A DNA stretch of 64,000 bases from Anaerolineae bacterium. Its GTDB lineage: Bacteria > Chloroflexota > Anaerolineae > Aggregatilineales > Phototrophicaceae. The first letter of the stretch is position 1. Each line of letters starts with the position of its first letter. A program made the position numbers and the translations under genes. This document shows, one piece after another, positions 25,553 to 33,726 of this stretch. The notes beneath the pieces were generated by a model. The model was not told the origin of the DNA and searched no databases. It saw only the letters and a program-made list of their open reading frames with translations. The DNA is taken from NCBI GenBank assembly GCA_025454525.1, contig JALOOG010000002.1:1-64000 (forward strand). The letters are read 5' to 3'.

Positions 25553-26268
25553 GGTGTTCCCGTTAATACGGGGGTGATCGTGGCGCGTGGAAACACCGGA
25601 ATCGGCTCACGCAATAAACGATTCGGAGTCGGTGTGGCCGTCAAAGAGCGACGTAAGATCACCCCCCACAATTCTTCTAACAGCGACGCGGTGGCTTGTG
25701 GTGTCAGAAATTGATAGGCTTGTTCTTCATTTTCCGCTACGATAAACGTGCCGCTTTCCTTACAAATTTCCAGATAAGCACCGACCGTCATCGCGGTTTC
25801 CCATTTGTAGACCCCCGGCGCAGCATCAATCCCAAACAAGATCTCATTCGGAGTCCCCCCCGCCATGTTGAGTAACGCCCGTTGTCCTTGCGGCGGCGTG
25901 ATCCAAAGTTGGATCGTGGCTTCTGGCAGCGTCGTTTCCAAGATCAGAAAAATCCCATATCGACTTAGGATCGCTCGGCCATCCAACTGTAACAGGTTGT
26001 TGGTGAGCGTCTCACACACCTGACTCTCGGTTAATGTGGCGGTGGCCGTCGGTGTAAATGACGGCAACGGGGTTAACGTGATCGTCGGAGTCAGCGTTGG
26101 TGTAAACAGTGGCGGCAGCGTCGGCGCTAAACGGGTGAGCGGAGGTGGACGCGGGGTGACAGGTGTGCGTGTAGCGGTAAACATGGGGGTGGGATCAGGC
26201 GCACACGCCGTGAGCAGGATCACCCCCATCCAAAACGCAAAGATCCGTTTTAACCAGCGTAAATACAA
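25549..26268 (-). CDS. Lipoprotein with Pro/Thr-rich linker
   Basis: About 239 residues. The start is TTG at 26268, seven bases after AGGGGGAG; longer versions of the frame run antisense-free through plsY and are not credible. The signal LRWLKRIFAFWMGVILLTAC has a lipobox ending at Cys. A TPT/PPP-rich linker follows, then a beta-rich domain (ILETTLPEATIQLWITPPQGQRALL, GVYKWETAM). The function is unknown. It lies 17 bases downstream of plsY on the same strand. Confidence 0.7.
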   Translation of the reverse strand: MYLRWLKRIFAFWMGVILLTACAPDPTPMFTATRTPVTPRPPPLTRLAPTLPPLFTPTLTPTITLTPLPSFTPTATATLTESQVCETLTNNLLQLDGRAILSRYGIFLILETTLPEATIQLWITPPQGQRALLNMAGGTPNEILFGIDAAPGVYKWETAMTVGAYLEICKESGTFIVAENEEQAYQFLTPQATASLLEELWGVILRRSLTATPTPNRLLREPIPVFPRATITPVLTGTP

Positions 26269-26285
26269 AAGAACAGCTCCCCCTT

Positions 26286-26924
26286 TTAGGCCGGATCTCC
26301 GAGTCGGCGTTCCGTGCCGGTCAATAAACGTTGGATGTTTTCGCGAAACCGCAACACGATCAACGCCCCAGAAAATACCGAGTAATATACAAATTCCGAC
26401 GGCATTTGTCGCTGTAAAGTCAGCACCATCACCGAGGATAACGAAAGTGAGAACATCACCAACACCCCCAACGACATATAGCGCGTCACCGCCACGATCG
26501 CGGTAGAGATCGCGAACACGATCACAATCGTCTGAAACGGCGCAACAAATAATAGCGTGCCAAAGGCTGTAGCGGCCCCTTTGCCCCCGCGAATTTGTCC
26601 CGTAAGCAGTGTAGCAAACAATGACCAATTATGCCCGATGATCGCCACCAATGCCGAGATCGTGGTCGCCGCCGGGATATTATGCTCCATGATCCGTTGC
26701 GAGATCAAAACGGCCGCAATGCCTTTAATGCTATCAAAAAACCAGACGATCGCCCCCCAACGCCATCCCAGAGAGCGTGCAACATTGGTCGCTCCCATGT
26801 TGCCACTTCCAATCGCAAAAATATCGATCTCTTGCGTTTTGGCGATCAAGTAAGCCGTCGGAATCGATCCTAATAAGTAACTGATCACCACCACCAATAA
26901 AACATTCACCGTATATTGATCCAT
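26286..26924 (-). CDS. plsY: Acyl-phosphate:glycerol-3-phosphate acyltransferase
   Basis: PlsY makes lysophosphatidic acid from acyl-phosphate and glycerol-3-phosphate. The 212-residue membrane protein has the family's three conserved stretches: YLLGSIPTAYLIAK, the first Gly-rich GSGNMGATNVARSLGW with the following D-K-G-A segment (FFDSIKGIAAVLI), and GHNWSLF leading to GGKGAATAFG. Length is typical. Confidence 0.93.
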   Translation of the reverse strand: MDQYTVNVLLVVVISYLLGSIPTAYLIAKTQEIDIFAIGSGNMGATNVARSLGWRWGAIVWFFDSIKGIAAVLISQRIMEHNIPAATTISALVAIIGHNWSLFATLLTGQIRGGKGAATAFGTLLFVAPFQTIVIVFAISTAIVAVTRYMSLGVLVMFSLSLSSVMVLTLQRQMPSEFVYYSVFSGALIVLRFRENIQRLLTGTERRLGDPA

Positions 26925-27150
26925 GTCCCCTTACCCACTTCCTCCCCAACACCCGCCTTGTAAAATCACTGTTAAATGAAGATAACACACTTTAAACTTA
27001 AAAAGGTACGGTGACATGAGAAGGATGCGCTTGATCCACCCGATTCACCCCTATATCCGATTAGACCTGACCATTTCCTGAATTTAATGGTACGGTTAAA
27101 ATCATGAAAACGGCATACCAATTTTTTAATGAGCGAGTGATCCTTTCAAG

Positions 27151-28293
27151 ATGAAACTCTTAAAGCGCTTCTTGTGGTTCTGCCTCTTAAGTTATGGGAT
27201 CGCGATCGCCACACCGATCACCCACAGCCAAGAGGTGGTCAGCGATCTCTTAGGGCGGATCAACACCCTACGCAGTTCACTTGGCCTAAATCCGTATACC
27301 CTCAACGGCTCACTCACCTCCGCCGCGCAAAGTCACGCGCAATGGATGGCCAACACCGGATCAGTTAGCCACACCCAACCCGACGGATCAACCCCGACCA
27401 CACGAGCCGCGGCCGCAGGGTATGTCTCTAGTTTTGTCAGTGAAAATATCTACGCCGGAACCAATGCCACGGCTAACGATGCGTGGAACTTTTGGATCAA
27501 TTCGCCGATCCATTATCGTGGCCTCACCAACGCCGGTTACACCGAGATCGGCATCGGTTATGCGACGACCAGCTGGGGGCGTGCCTTTGTCTTGGTCTTC
27601 GGTAGCCCCGGTAATCCGTATGTCGCACCCCGTAATTCATCCAGCGGGGGATCAAGCGGTAACACGGGCCGGGCAGCCCCGCCCCCCTCATTTGTGGTTG
27701 GCCGCGATAACTACGGTAACATCATGCACGAAGTCCAACCCGGCCATGATCTCGGCACGATCGCTTTATTGTATGGCTACACTTGGGACGATCTGCCTTA
27801 TATCCGTGAGATCAATGGCCTCACAGAAGAAGAAGGGCGTTTACTTGCGATCGGCGGGATCATCTTGATCCCACCCTTTGACGGCACCTATACCCCAACC
27901 GCGCTGCCGGAAGGCTATCCCACCCTGACTCCAACGCTTGATCCCAACTTTCAGCCAAGCCCTACGCCGACATTTGATCTGATGTCACAATTGTTCGTGG
28001 CCAGTGCCACGATCGCCGCCCCACCTCCTACCATGACATCGACCCTACCGACGGCACGCATCAGAACAGCGGTGCAAGTTCCCACCTTAGACAGCAGCCC
28101 AACGCTTACGCCAGCAACAGCCCTCATCACAGACTCCACCGCGATCGCCGCTTTACCAACCGTGAGTGAACCGATCACCGTGTCTGTACCACGCACAACG
28201 GGTTTATCGCCTTGGTTGATTGTGGCGATTCTCGCACAAGTGACTTTAGTCACCGTGGCCAGTATCGAATTTTACCGTCGCAATCGTCGTTAG
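27151..28293 (+). CDS. Secreted CAP-domain protein with LysM-like domain
   Basis: A 380-residue cell-surface protein. A signal peptide (1-26) leads into a CAP/SCP domain (about 30-150) with LNGSLTSAAQSHAQWMANTGSVSHTQPDG, SENIYAG and a late GIGYATTSWGRAFVLVFG. A Ser/Gly linker is followed by a LysM-like segment (about 200-245, HEVQPGHDLGTIALLYGYTWDDL, IGGIILIPP), a long TPT-rich stretch and a C-terminal membrane helix ending YRRNRR. The domain order suggests wall binding with a membrane anchor. The CAP role is unknown. Confidence 0.82.
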   Translation: MKLLKRFLWFCLLSYGIAIATPITHSQEVVSDLLGRINTLRSSLGLNPYTLNGSLTSAAQSHAQWMANTGSVSHTQPDGSTPTTRAAAAGYVSSFVSENIYAGTNATANDAWNFWINSPIHYRGLTNAGYTEIGIGYATTSWGRAFVLVFGSPGNPYVAPRNSSSGGSSGNTGRAAPPPSFVVGRDNYGNIMHEVQPGHDLGTIALLYGYTWDDLPYIREINGLTEEEGRLLAIGGIILIPPFDGTYTPTALPEGYPTLTPTLDPNFQPSPTPTFDLMSQLFVASATIAAPPPTMTSTLPTARIRTAVQVPTLDSSPTLTPATALITDSTAIAALPTVSEPITVSVPRTTGLSPWLIVAILAQVTLVTVASIEFYRRNRR

Positions 28294-29036
28294 ATCGCCG
28301 TCACCAAGATCGGCCGATCTTTGGTGATGACGATTGTATGTTCATATTGGGCCGCAAACGTGCCATCGATCGTCTTGAGTGTCCATCCATCGCGATCGGT
28401 GTAGATCTTGCCTTTACCCATACACAAAAACGGCTCAATCGTCATTACCAAGCCTTCATGCAACGGAAAGCGCGCTTTCGGGTGATAAAAATTCGGGATG
28501 TTGCGCGGTTCTTCATGCAACCCGCGTCCGATTCCATGCCCGCCCAATTCCCGGATCAAGCTATAACCGCCGCGTTTAGCTTCCGATTCGATCGCTTTAC
28601 CGATCACATTGATCGGACTTCCACTCCGTGCCACATCGATCGCCTTATCAAGTGCGACACGGGTAAAATCACACAAACGCTGTTTCACCGGATCGATCGG
28701 CGGCACAATGAATGATGCGCCCGTATCCGCAAAATAACCCTCAAGTTCAGCCGACACATCAATGTTCACCATATCCCCCGCTTGTACCACCCGATCGCCG
28801 GGGATGCCATGTGCCACTTCATCATTGATGCTGATGCACGTTGCGCCGGGGAATTTATACGTCACAATCGGCGCAGAACGCGCTCCGTGTTTTTCCAAAA
28901 AGTCCGCCCCAAGCCGATCTAATTCGCGGGTGGTGATCCCAGGTTCAAGATGTCGGGCGATATACTGCACAGTTAAGCCGCAGATCCGCCCAATTTTCAT
29001 AAGTTTAACTAAATCATGCTCTGATTCGATCGTCAT
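28290..29036 (-). CDS. map: Methionine aminopeptidase, type I
   Basis: Map removes the starter Met from new proteins. The 248-residue protein has the metal ligands in order: Asp in NIDVSAEL, Asp in YFADTGASF, His in ELGGHGIGRGLHEEP, Glu in VMTIEPFL and the final Glu in AAQYEHTIVIT. Length and motifs fit a type I enzyme without the N-terminal zinc extension. The stop overlaps that of the CAP gene by four bases. Confidence 0.94.
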   Translation of the reverse strand: MTIESEHDLVKLMKIGRICGLTVQYIARHLEPGITTRELDRLGADFLEKHGARSAPIVTYKFPGATCISINDEVAHGIPGDRVVQAGDMVNIDVSAELEGYFADTGASFIVPPIDPVKQRLCDFTRVALDKAIDVARSGSPINVIGKAIESEAKRGGYSLIRELGGHGIGRGLHEEPRNIPNFYHPKARFPLHEGLVMTIEPFLCMGKGKIYTDRDGWTLKTIDGTFAAQYEHTIVITKDRPILVTAI

Positions 29037-29118
29037 ACAACGCTCCTAGTGAATGAATGTGAAAAACGTCTTTAAACAAATTCTCAATACAAATAGATGA
29101 GATTCTCAACAAAACCAG

Positions 29119-29148
29119 TTGACGCGCACTTGGGATCGCGATTATAGT
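29119..29148 (+). promoter_or_regulatory. Candidate promoter of second STAS-like gene
   Basis: TTGACG (29119-29124), an 18-base spacer and TATAGT (29143-29148) lie about 40 bases before the ATG at 29189. Confidence 0.5.
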
Positions 29149-29188
29149 AGATATATAGATAGTTTACATGGAACGATAGTGAAATTGT

Positions 29189-29611
29189 ATGCCATTACAC
29201 AAGATGTCCCTAGAAGGCGATGTGTTTTTCGCGAAAGCCGTTGGCTACCTTGATAACATGGATGGACGTATGTGGGCCAATGCGCTCCAAAACCATGTCG
29301 GCGGCCATTTGCTTCCGATGGCGGCGATTGTCGATATGACCGAAGTCGATCGCATTTGCCCCACTGTTACCAAGATTATCTCGGAATCGATCAAGCTTAG
29401 CAATTTACGTGGGATCGCGATCGTGATTAACCCGACGATGGCCTCACAAAACGCCCGCGTGATCGATAAACTCAGCGAAATGTCTGGCGTGAGCATGTTC
29501 TCATCCATGGACGATGCCCGCCGTTATGCCAATAACCGCCTAACCCTGTTGGTCGGATCAAGTCTACAAGGTGCTGCCTCTTTTACCGCGTTTGCGATGG
29601 CCGGTTTTTAA
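29189..29611 (+). CDS. STAS-like small protein, second copy
   Basis: A 140-residue soluble protein with the same strand-helix order as the protein at 2844-3281: an N-terminal FFAKAVGYLDNMDGRMWANAL segment, AAIVDMTEV near residue 48, IAIVINPT, and a DDARRYAN helix. This fits a SpoIIAA-like STAS fold, but identity between the two is low. It is a single-gene transcript with its own promoter. The last four bases overlap the convergent DUF952-like gene. Confidence 0.55.
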   Translation: MPLHKMSLEGDVFFAKAVGYLDNMDGRMWANALQNHVGGHLLPMAAIVDMTEVDRICPTVTKIISESIKLSNLRGIAIVINPTMASQNARVIDKLSEMSGVSMFSSMDDARRYANNRLTLLVGSSLQGAASFTAFAMAGF

Positions 29612-29967
29612 GCGTCCCGTTGCGGGAGCTGAAATTGGCCGATCGTATTTGCTGTCAATGGATAGACGTTGATCACCGCGTTTAGGTTTAATCTCCCGTA
29701 AAGATGCGGAAACAGCTCATTTTTCGGCGCGTCTGTTTCGCCCTGCATATTCGGTGATTCGTATTTTAAAGGTTGCGTAAGTTGTTCTTCAATTACCTCT
29801 AATAACACCAAATCGGTTTGCCCAACATAAAATTGGTTAGCCACGCGCAATACCTGTTCCCATGTCGAAAAATGGATAAAACCTTCGCTCTCCAAAGAAG
29901 CACTCTGGTAAAAGCCCTCTGTTTGTGCCGCATCCCACCTTGAACGCGACGTAATGTGATAGATCAT
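29608..29967 (-). CDS. DUF952-family protein
   Basis: A 119-residue protein that fits the DUF952 family: MIYHITSRSRWDAAQ, the GFIHFSTWEQV core with its His, DLVLLEV, and FPHLYGRLNLNAVINVYPL near the end. Family members show an ADP-ribosyltransferase-like fold of unknown function. The ATG at 29967 is preferred; longer reading upstream would run through the osmC terminator. Confidence 0.82.
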   Translation of the reverse strand: MIYHITSRSRWDAAQTEGFYQSASLESEGFIHFSTWEQVLRVANQFYVGQTDLVLLEVIEEQLTQPLKYESPNMQGETDAPKNELFPHLYGRLNLNAVINVYPLTANTIGQFQLPQRDA

Positions 29968-30001
29968 AGCGCTGACTTCTCTAACCCGAATCATCCAAAA
30001 C

Positions 30002-30026
30002 AAAAGGCAGGGATCCCCTGCCTTTT
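30002..30026 (-). terminator. Terminator of osmC-like gene
   Basis: AAAAGGCAGGG and CCCTGCCTTTT form a perfect 11-bp stem with a 3-base loop, immediately downstream of the OsmC gene. On the - strand the hairpin ends in TTTTGTTTT. Confidence 0.75.
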
Positions 30027-30060
30027 TGATCTTAGAGCATGACATTTTAACCGTCAACGG

Positions 30061-30507
30061 TTAATCAAGCAGCGTTTCGGGTTCTAACGCCAACAATTCT
30101 TCTTCAAAAAAGACCGGAGAGGTCACAATCCGGCGGACGGGACATTTCCGCATGATCTCCATGATCCGTGTGCGTTGCTCATCGTCCAATTGACCCTTCA
30201 GGCTGACCTGTTCAATAATCCGATGGACAAACCGCGCATCCCCTTGATACCCCGGATAATCTTCAGCCGCCACCCGCTCAATATCTAATTCGACCGCGAT
30301 CTCATCTAAGGGCCATCCCTTGCGCGTGGCGTACATTTTGCCAGTCATGGCCATACATGCCCCCAACGCGCCTAAGAACAGTTCTTCAGGGGTCATGGAG
30401 CGATCCGTACCACCATCTGCAATCGGCGCATCTGCCAGCACCACATGCGAACGGGCTTGAATCACCGCTTGGTATCCGTTGTCAATGCGAACGCTGGTCT
30501 TATCCAT
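30061..30507 (-). CDS. OsmC/Ohr-family protein
   Basis: A 148-residue OsmC-like protein. The two family cysteines are present: one in LGALGACMAMTGKMYA (near residue 51) and one in MRKCPVRRIV (near residue 122). Members reduce organic peroxides with thiols, or are YhfA/YlmA-like proteins of unknown substrate. MTPEELFLGAL is the typical helix start. AAAGGATAT precedes the ATG. Confidence 0.85.
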   Translation of the reverse strand: MDKTSVRIDNGYQAVIQARSHVVLADAPIADGGTDRSMTPEELFLGALGACMAMTGKMYATRKGWPLDEIAVELDIERVAAEDYPGYQGDARFVHRIIEQVSLKGQLDDEQRTRIMEIMRKCPVRRIVTSPVFFEEELLALEPETLLD

Positions 30508-30592
30508 GGAATATCCTTTATTTCAGCTAAAAAAATGCCCTAAACGTTATCTTTTTTTGACGCACCCACCCAACCTAAACTTACGTCTATTA

Positions 30593-30640
30593 AAATGGAC
30601 CTATTGAAATTGAAATGGATCTATTGAAATGGATCTATTC
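30593..30640 (+). repeat. Short 14-bp repeats before GT2 gene
   Basis: AAATGGACCTATTG (30593-30606), AAATGGATCTATTG (30613-30626) and AAATGGATCTATTC (30627-30640) are near-identical. Six bases (AAATTG) separate the first from the second. They lie 90-130 bases before the start of the glycosyltransferase gene and could be slippage products or regulator sites. Confidence 0.7.
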
Positions 30641-30726
30641 AACTGGAATCTTCAAGCCTATAATCGCGCCTTTGTGCGTTTAGGTACAATCTTCCTGATC
30701 TTCCTGATCGGTTCAAGGAGCATCCT

Positions 30727-32286
30727 TTGTCCACCCTACTGTCTGCTGTTTATATGTTTTGTGCCTTATGCTTGGCGCTTTACACCGGATCGCAATTGTT
30801 GTTGATCGTGTTATATCTGCGTCACCGTCACGAACATCCACAACTGCCACAGATGACAGCTTACCCGAAAGTCGCGATACAACTCCCGCTCTATAACGAG
30901 AAATTTGTGGTTGAACCGCTATTAGACGCGATCGCTCAATTGGATTACCCGCGTGATCGCTTGATCGTGCAGGTCTTAGACGACTCGACCGATGAAACGA
31001 TCGCGATCGTGGCGCATAAAGTGGCGCAATTACAAGCCTTTGGACTCAATATTGAACACATTCAACGGGAACATCGTGTCGGTTATAAGGCGGGGGCGAT
31101 GGCCTATGGCCTCACCCTATTAGACGATGTGGAATTTATCGCGATCTTTGACGCGGACTTTTTACCCCCAAGCAACTTTCTTAAACAGACGATCCCACAT
31201 TTTTCCACCAATCCCAAGTTAGCGATCGTACAAACCCGTTGGGGACACACCAACGTCAACGCCAATTGGCTGACTTCAGCCCAATCCTTAGCGATCGATG
31301 CTCATTTTGTGGTTGAACAAAAAGCGCGCAACGGGGGCGGCCTGCTGTTAACATTTAATGGCACGGGCGGCGTATGGCGTAAACAAGCGATCATCGACTC
31401 CGGCGGATGGTCAGCGTCTACACTCACCGAAGACCTTGACCTCAGCTATCGCGCTCAAATTCGGGGTTGGCAATACCTCTATTTACCGGAGATCGTCGTC
31501 CCCGGTGAGATCCCTCCGGTGATGATGGCCTATAAACGTCAACAGGCCCGTTGGGCGCAAGGCACGAATCAATGTTTGATCAAGTTATTCGGCCCCGTAT
31601 GGCGGAGTTCACTCACCTTAGGACAAAAGTTGATGGCCACCCAACACCTTGTCCAATATCTTCCCCATTCTTTTATGCTCTTGCTGCTCCTGCTCACCCC
31701 GATCATGATCTTGATGGGCGCGTTCCAAAACTTGCCGTTAGCTTGGATGGGTTTACTCGGTGTCGTGCCACCGATCATGCACCTGTTCGCACAAACCAAG
31801 TTACATCAAGACCACTGGGTCAAACGCATCCTTTATTTTCCGGTGCTGATGATCATCGGCACGGGGATCATGTGGAATAATGTGCGGGCCGCCTTTAATG
31901 CCTTCAAGACCGCCTTTACCCATGCTGAAAGCGAATTTAAACGCACCCCCAAATTCGGCAAAGGCCATCAGACCCATAGCTACAAACTCCGTGCCGATTG
32001 GTCACGTTATGTCGAATTAGCACTCGCGATCTACGCGATCTGGGGTTTAGTCGTCGCGTTACAACTTCATCCGACCGTTGCGCCCTATATGGCCTTATAC
32101 GCGATCTCATTTACCATTGTCTTTGGTTGGGATTTTTACGATCGTTGGCAATTGCAACGCCAAGCGGACGCTGAAACCCCCGCCAGTGAGATCACTACCG
32201 TGTCAATGCCGATCGTCGAAGCCTTTCCCACGTTGGATGAGGCATTAGAACTAGAGCCGATCGCCGAAGAAAAGGTGTTTAGCTAG
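30727..32286 (+). CDS. Processive GT2 glycosyltransferase (cellulose synthase-like)
   Basis: A 519-residue membrane glycosyltransferase. One N-terminal helix is followed by the cytosolic GT2 domain with the motifs DDSTD (UDP binding), FDADF (D-x-D), TEDLD (catalytic Asp) and QQARW (Q-x-x-R-W), the set seen in processive beta-glycan synthases. Four or so C-terminal membrane helices and an acidic tail follow. The nearest characterised style is CslA/mannan or glucan synthase. TTG start with AAGGAG about 7 bases before. No PilZ domain is seen. The product, an exopolysaccharide or a glycolipid, is unknown. Confidence 0.85.
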   Translation: MSTLLSAVYMFCALCLALYTGSQLLLIVLYLRHRHEHPQLPQMTAYPKVAIQLPLYNEKFVVEPLLDAIAQLDYPRDRLIVQVLDDSTDETIAIVAHKVAQLQAFGLNIEHIQREHRVGYKAGAMAYGLTLLDDVEFIAIFDADFLPPSNFLKQTIPHFSTNPKLAIVQTRWGHTNVNANWLTSAQSLAIDAHFVVEQKARNGGGLLLTFNGTGGVWRKQAIIDSGGWSASTLTEDLDLSYRAQIRGWQYLYLPEIVVPGEIPPVMMAYKRQQARWAQGTNQCLIKLFGPVWRSSLTLGQKLMATQHLVQYLPHSFMLLLLLLTPIMILMGAFQNLPLAWMGLLGVVPPIMHLFAQTKLHQDHWVKRILYFPVLMIIGTGIMWNNVRAAFNAFKTAFTHAESEFKRTPKFGKGHQTHSYKLRADWSRYVELALAIYAIWGLVVALQLHPTVAPYMALYAISFTIVFGWDFYDRWQLQRQADAETPASEITTVSMPIVEAFPTLDEALELEPIAEEKVFS

Positions 32287-32362
32287 ACGGTTTTCAGCGC
32301 TTTCAGCGTTATACTAGATCAAGATCAAGGTAACGTTGATAACGTTGATAAGGAAATGTGAG

Positions 32363-33682
32363 ATGAAAACCGTCCTATTCCTTGCAGTGGTAGTAGGGGT
32401 GTTGTTATGGTGGGTGTCTAGCACCCTGATCCAACAACCCCCGATCACCCCAGATCCCCTAGCACGCCCCTATGTGGGCATTTTTTACCGCGAAACCGAC
32501 GCGGGCCTTGAAATCACCCAAGTAATGCCCTTAAGCCCCGCCGCCGAGGCCGATCTACGGGTAGGAGATGTGATCCTCACCGCAGATGGCCAACCCGTTA
32601 GCGCCGAAAGCCTTGCCCAACAGATTCAATCAAAAGCGATCGGTGAGACCCTGCTTTTTGGCATCCTGCGTGAAGGTCAACCCCTACAAATTCCGGTGAT
32701 CGTAGCGGCTGCGCCGAATCCGATGCGACCACAGCCACAAGTCCCCTTGATGCCCACCTTCGATCCCACGACTCCGCCTAGTTTAGGGGTATTTCTCCGG
32801 ACTAGCCCAGACGGTCAAGGTGTGATCATCCTTGAAGTTGAACCCGATTCGATCGCGTCCGAGGCCGGACTCCAAGTTGGCGATGTGATCCGTGAAGTTA
32901 ACGGTATGCCGATCACCCATGCGACCGAAGCGAGAGACTTGATCCGCGATGCAACCGGCGTGATCCTCTTGAAAATCCAACGTGGGGAGCAGATTTTTAA
33001 CATCGGTGTCACCCTGATACCTTCCGATCAAGGCCGTCAGATCCGTATCCCTCCACCCATCCGCACCCCCATTCCCACCACGATCGAATTTGATACGTTA
33101 GGGATCACCGTTGCGCCTGTGCCACAAGGTCTCCAGATCAACAGTTTGATGAGCGATTCGCCCGCCGAACGCGCCGGATTGAACATGCGTGACATCATCA
33201 TCGCGATCGACGGGGTGACGACCCTCACCAATTCAACACTTCGGGCCGAATTATTGGACAAACTAGGCACAGGGACTTTCACGATCACCGTGATCCGCAA
33301 TGGCGAAACCTTAGATCTAACGGTTGAGGCCTTAGAATTTCCCCTACCCCGATTCGTTGAGCCGCCCGTGATTACAGGCGCGGTGATCTATCTAGAGGAG
33401 GTGGGGATCTGGGAAGTGCAGCCCATCAACCAAACCAATCCGTTTTATCAGGCCGGTTTACGACAAGGCGATCGCATCACCCTGATCAATGGCGAAAGCT
33501 TCGAGCGCGCTCAATTCGGCGCATTCATGCGGCGAGTCTTGGCTGGTGAGACCTTTACCTTGACCGCTGAACGTGGCGATCGAACCTTAGAATTTTCAGC
33601 GATCGGACACGAAGTGATGTTGGAATTATTGACCATCGCCCGACCGACACGCCTGATCATTCCACGGACTCCACGACCCTAA
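32363..33682 (+). CDS. Membrane-anchored protein with four PDZ domains
   Basis: About 439 residues: one N-terminal membrane helix (MKTVLFLAVVVGVLLWWVSS), then four PDZ-like repeats. Their core turns are A-DLRVGDVILTADGQPV, A-GLQVGDVIREVNGMPI, RAGLNMRDIIIAIDGVTT and QAGLRQGDRITLINGESF. Pro-rich linkers separate them. No protease catalytic domain is attached, unlike HtrA or RseP proteins, so it may be a scaffold or an adaptor for peptides outside the membrane. The ATG at 32363 follows AAGGAAATGTGAG. Confidence 0.82.
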   Translation: MKTVLFLAVVVGVLLWWVSSTLIQQPPITPDPLARPYVGIFYRETDAGLEITQVMPLSPAAEADLRVGDVILTADGQPVSAESLAQQIQSKAIGETLLFGILREGQPLQIPVIVAAAPNPMRPQPQVPLMPTFDPTTPPSLGVFLRTSPDGQGVIILEVEPDSIASEAGLQVGDVIREVNGMPITHATEARDLIRDATGVILLKIQRGEQIFNIGVTLIPSDQGRQIRIPPPIRTPIPTTIEFDTLGITVAPVPQGLQINSLMSDSPAERAGLNMRDIIIAIDGVTTLTNSTLRAELLDKLGTGTFTITVIRNGETLDLTVEALEFPLPRFVEPPVITGAVIYLEEVGIWEVQPINQTNPFYQAGLRQGDRITLINGESFERAQFGAFMRRVLAGETFTLTAERGDRTLEFSAIGHEVMLELLTIARPTRLIIPRTPRP

Positions 33683-33687
33683 AAGCG

Positions 33688-33722
33688 ATCGGGGCGCGCT
33701 TGATCGTCCGCGCCCCGATTTT
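33688..33722 (+). terminator. Terminator between convergent PDZ and SH3b genes
   Basis: ATCGGGGCGCG pairs with CGCGCCCCGAT (11 bp, 10-base loop) and is followed by TTTT. It serves the PDZ gene and perhaps the opposing gene. Confidence 0.75.
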
Positions 33723-33726
33723 ACCT

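Noticed and set aside
26269-26628. N-terminal extension of the lipoprotein gene
   Set aside because: This part overlaps plsY in another frame; the signal peptide with its ribosome site lies at 26268.
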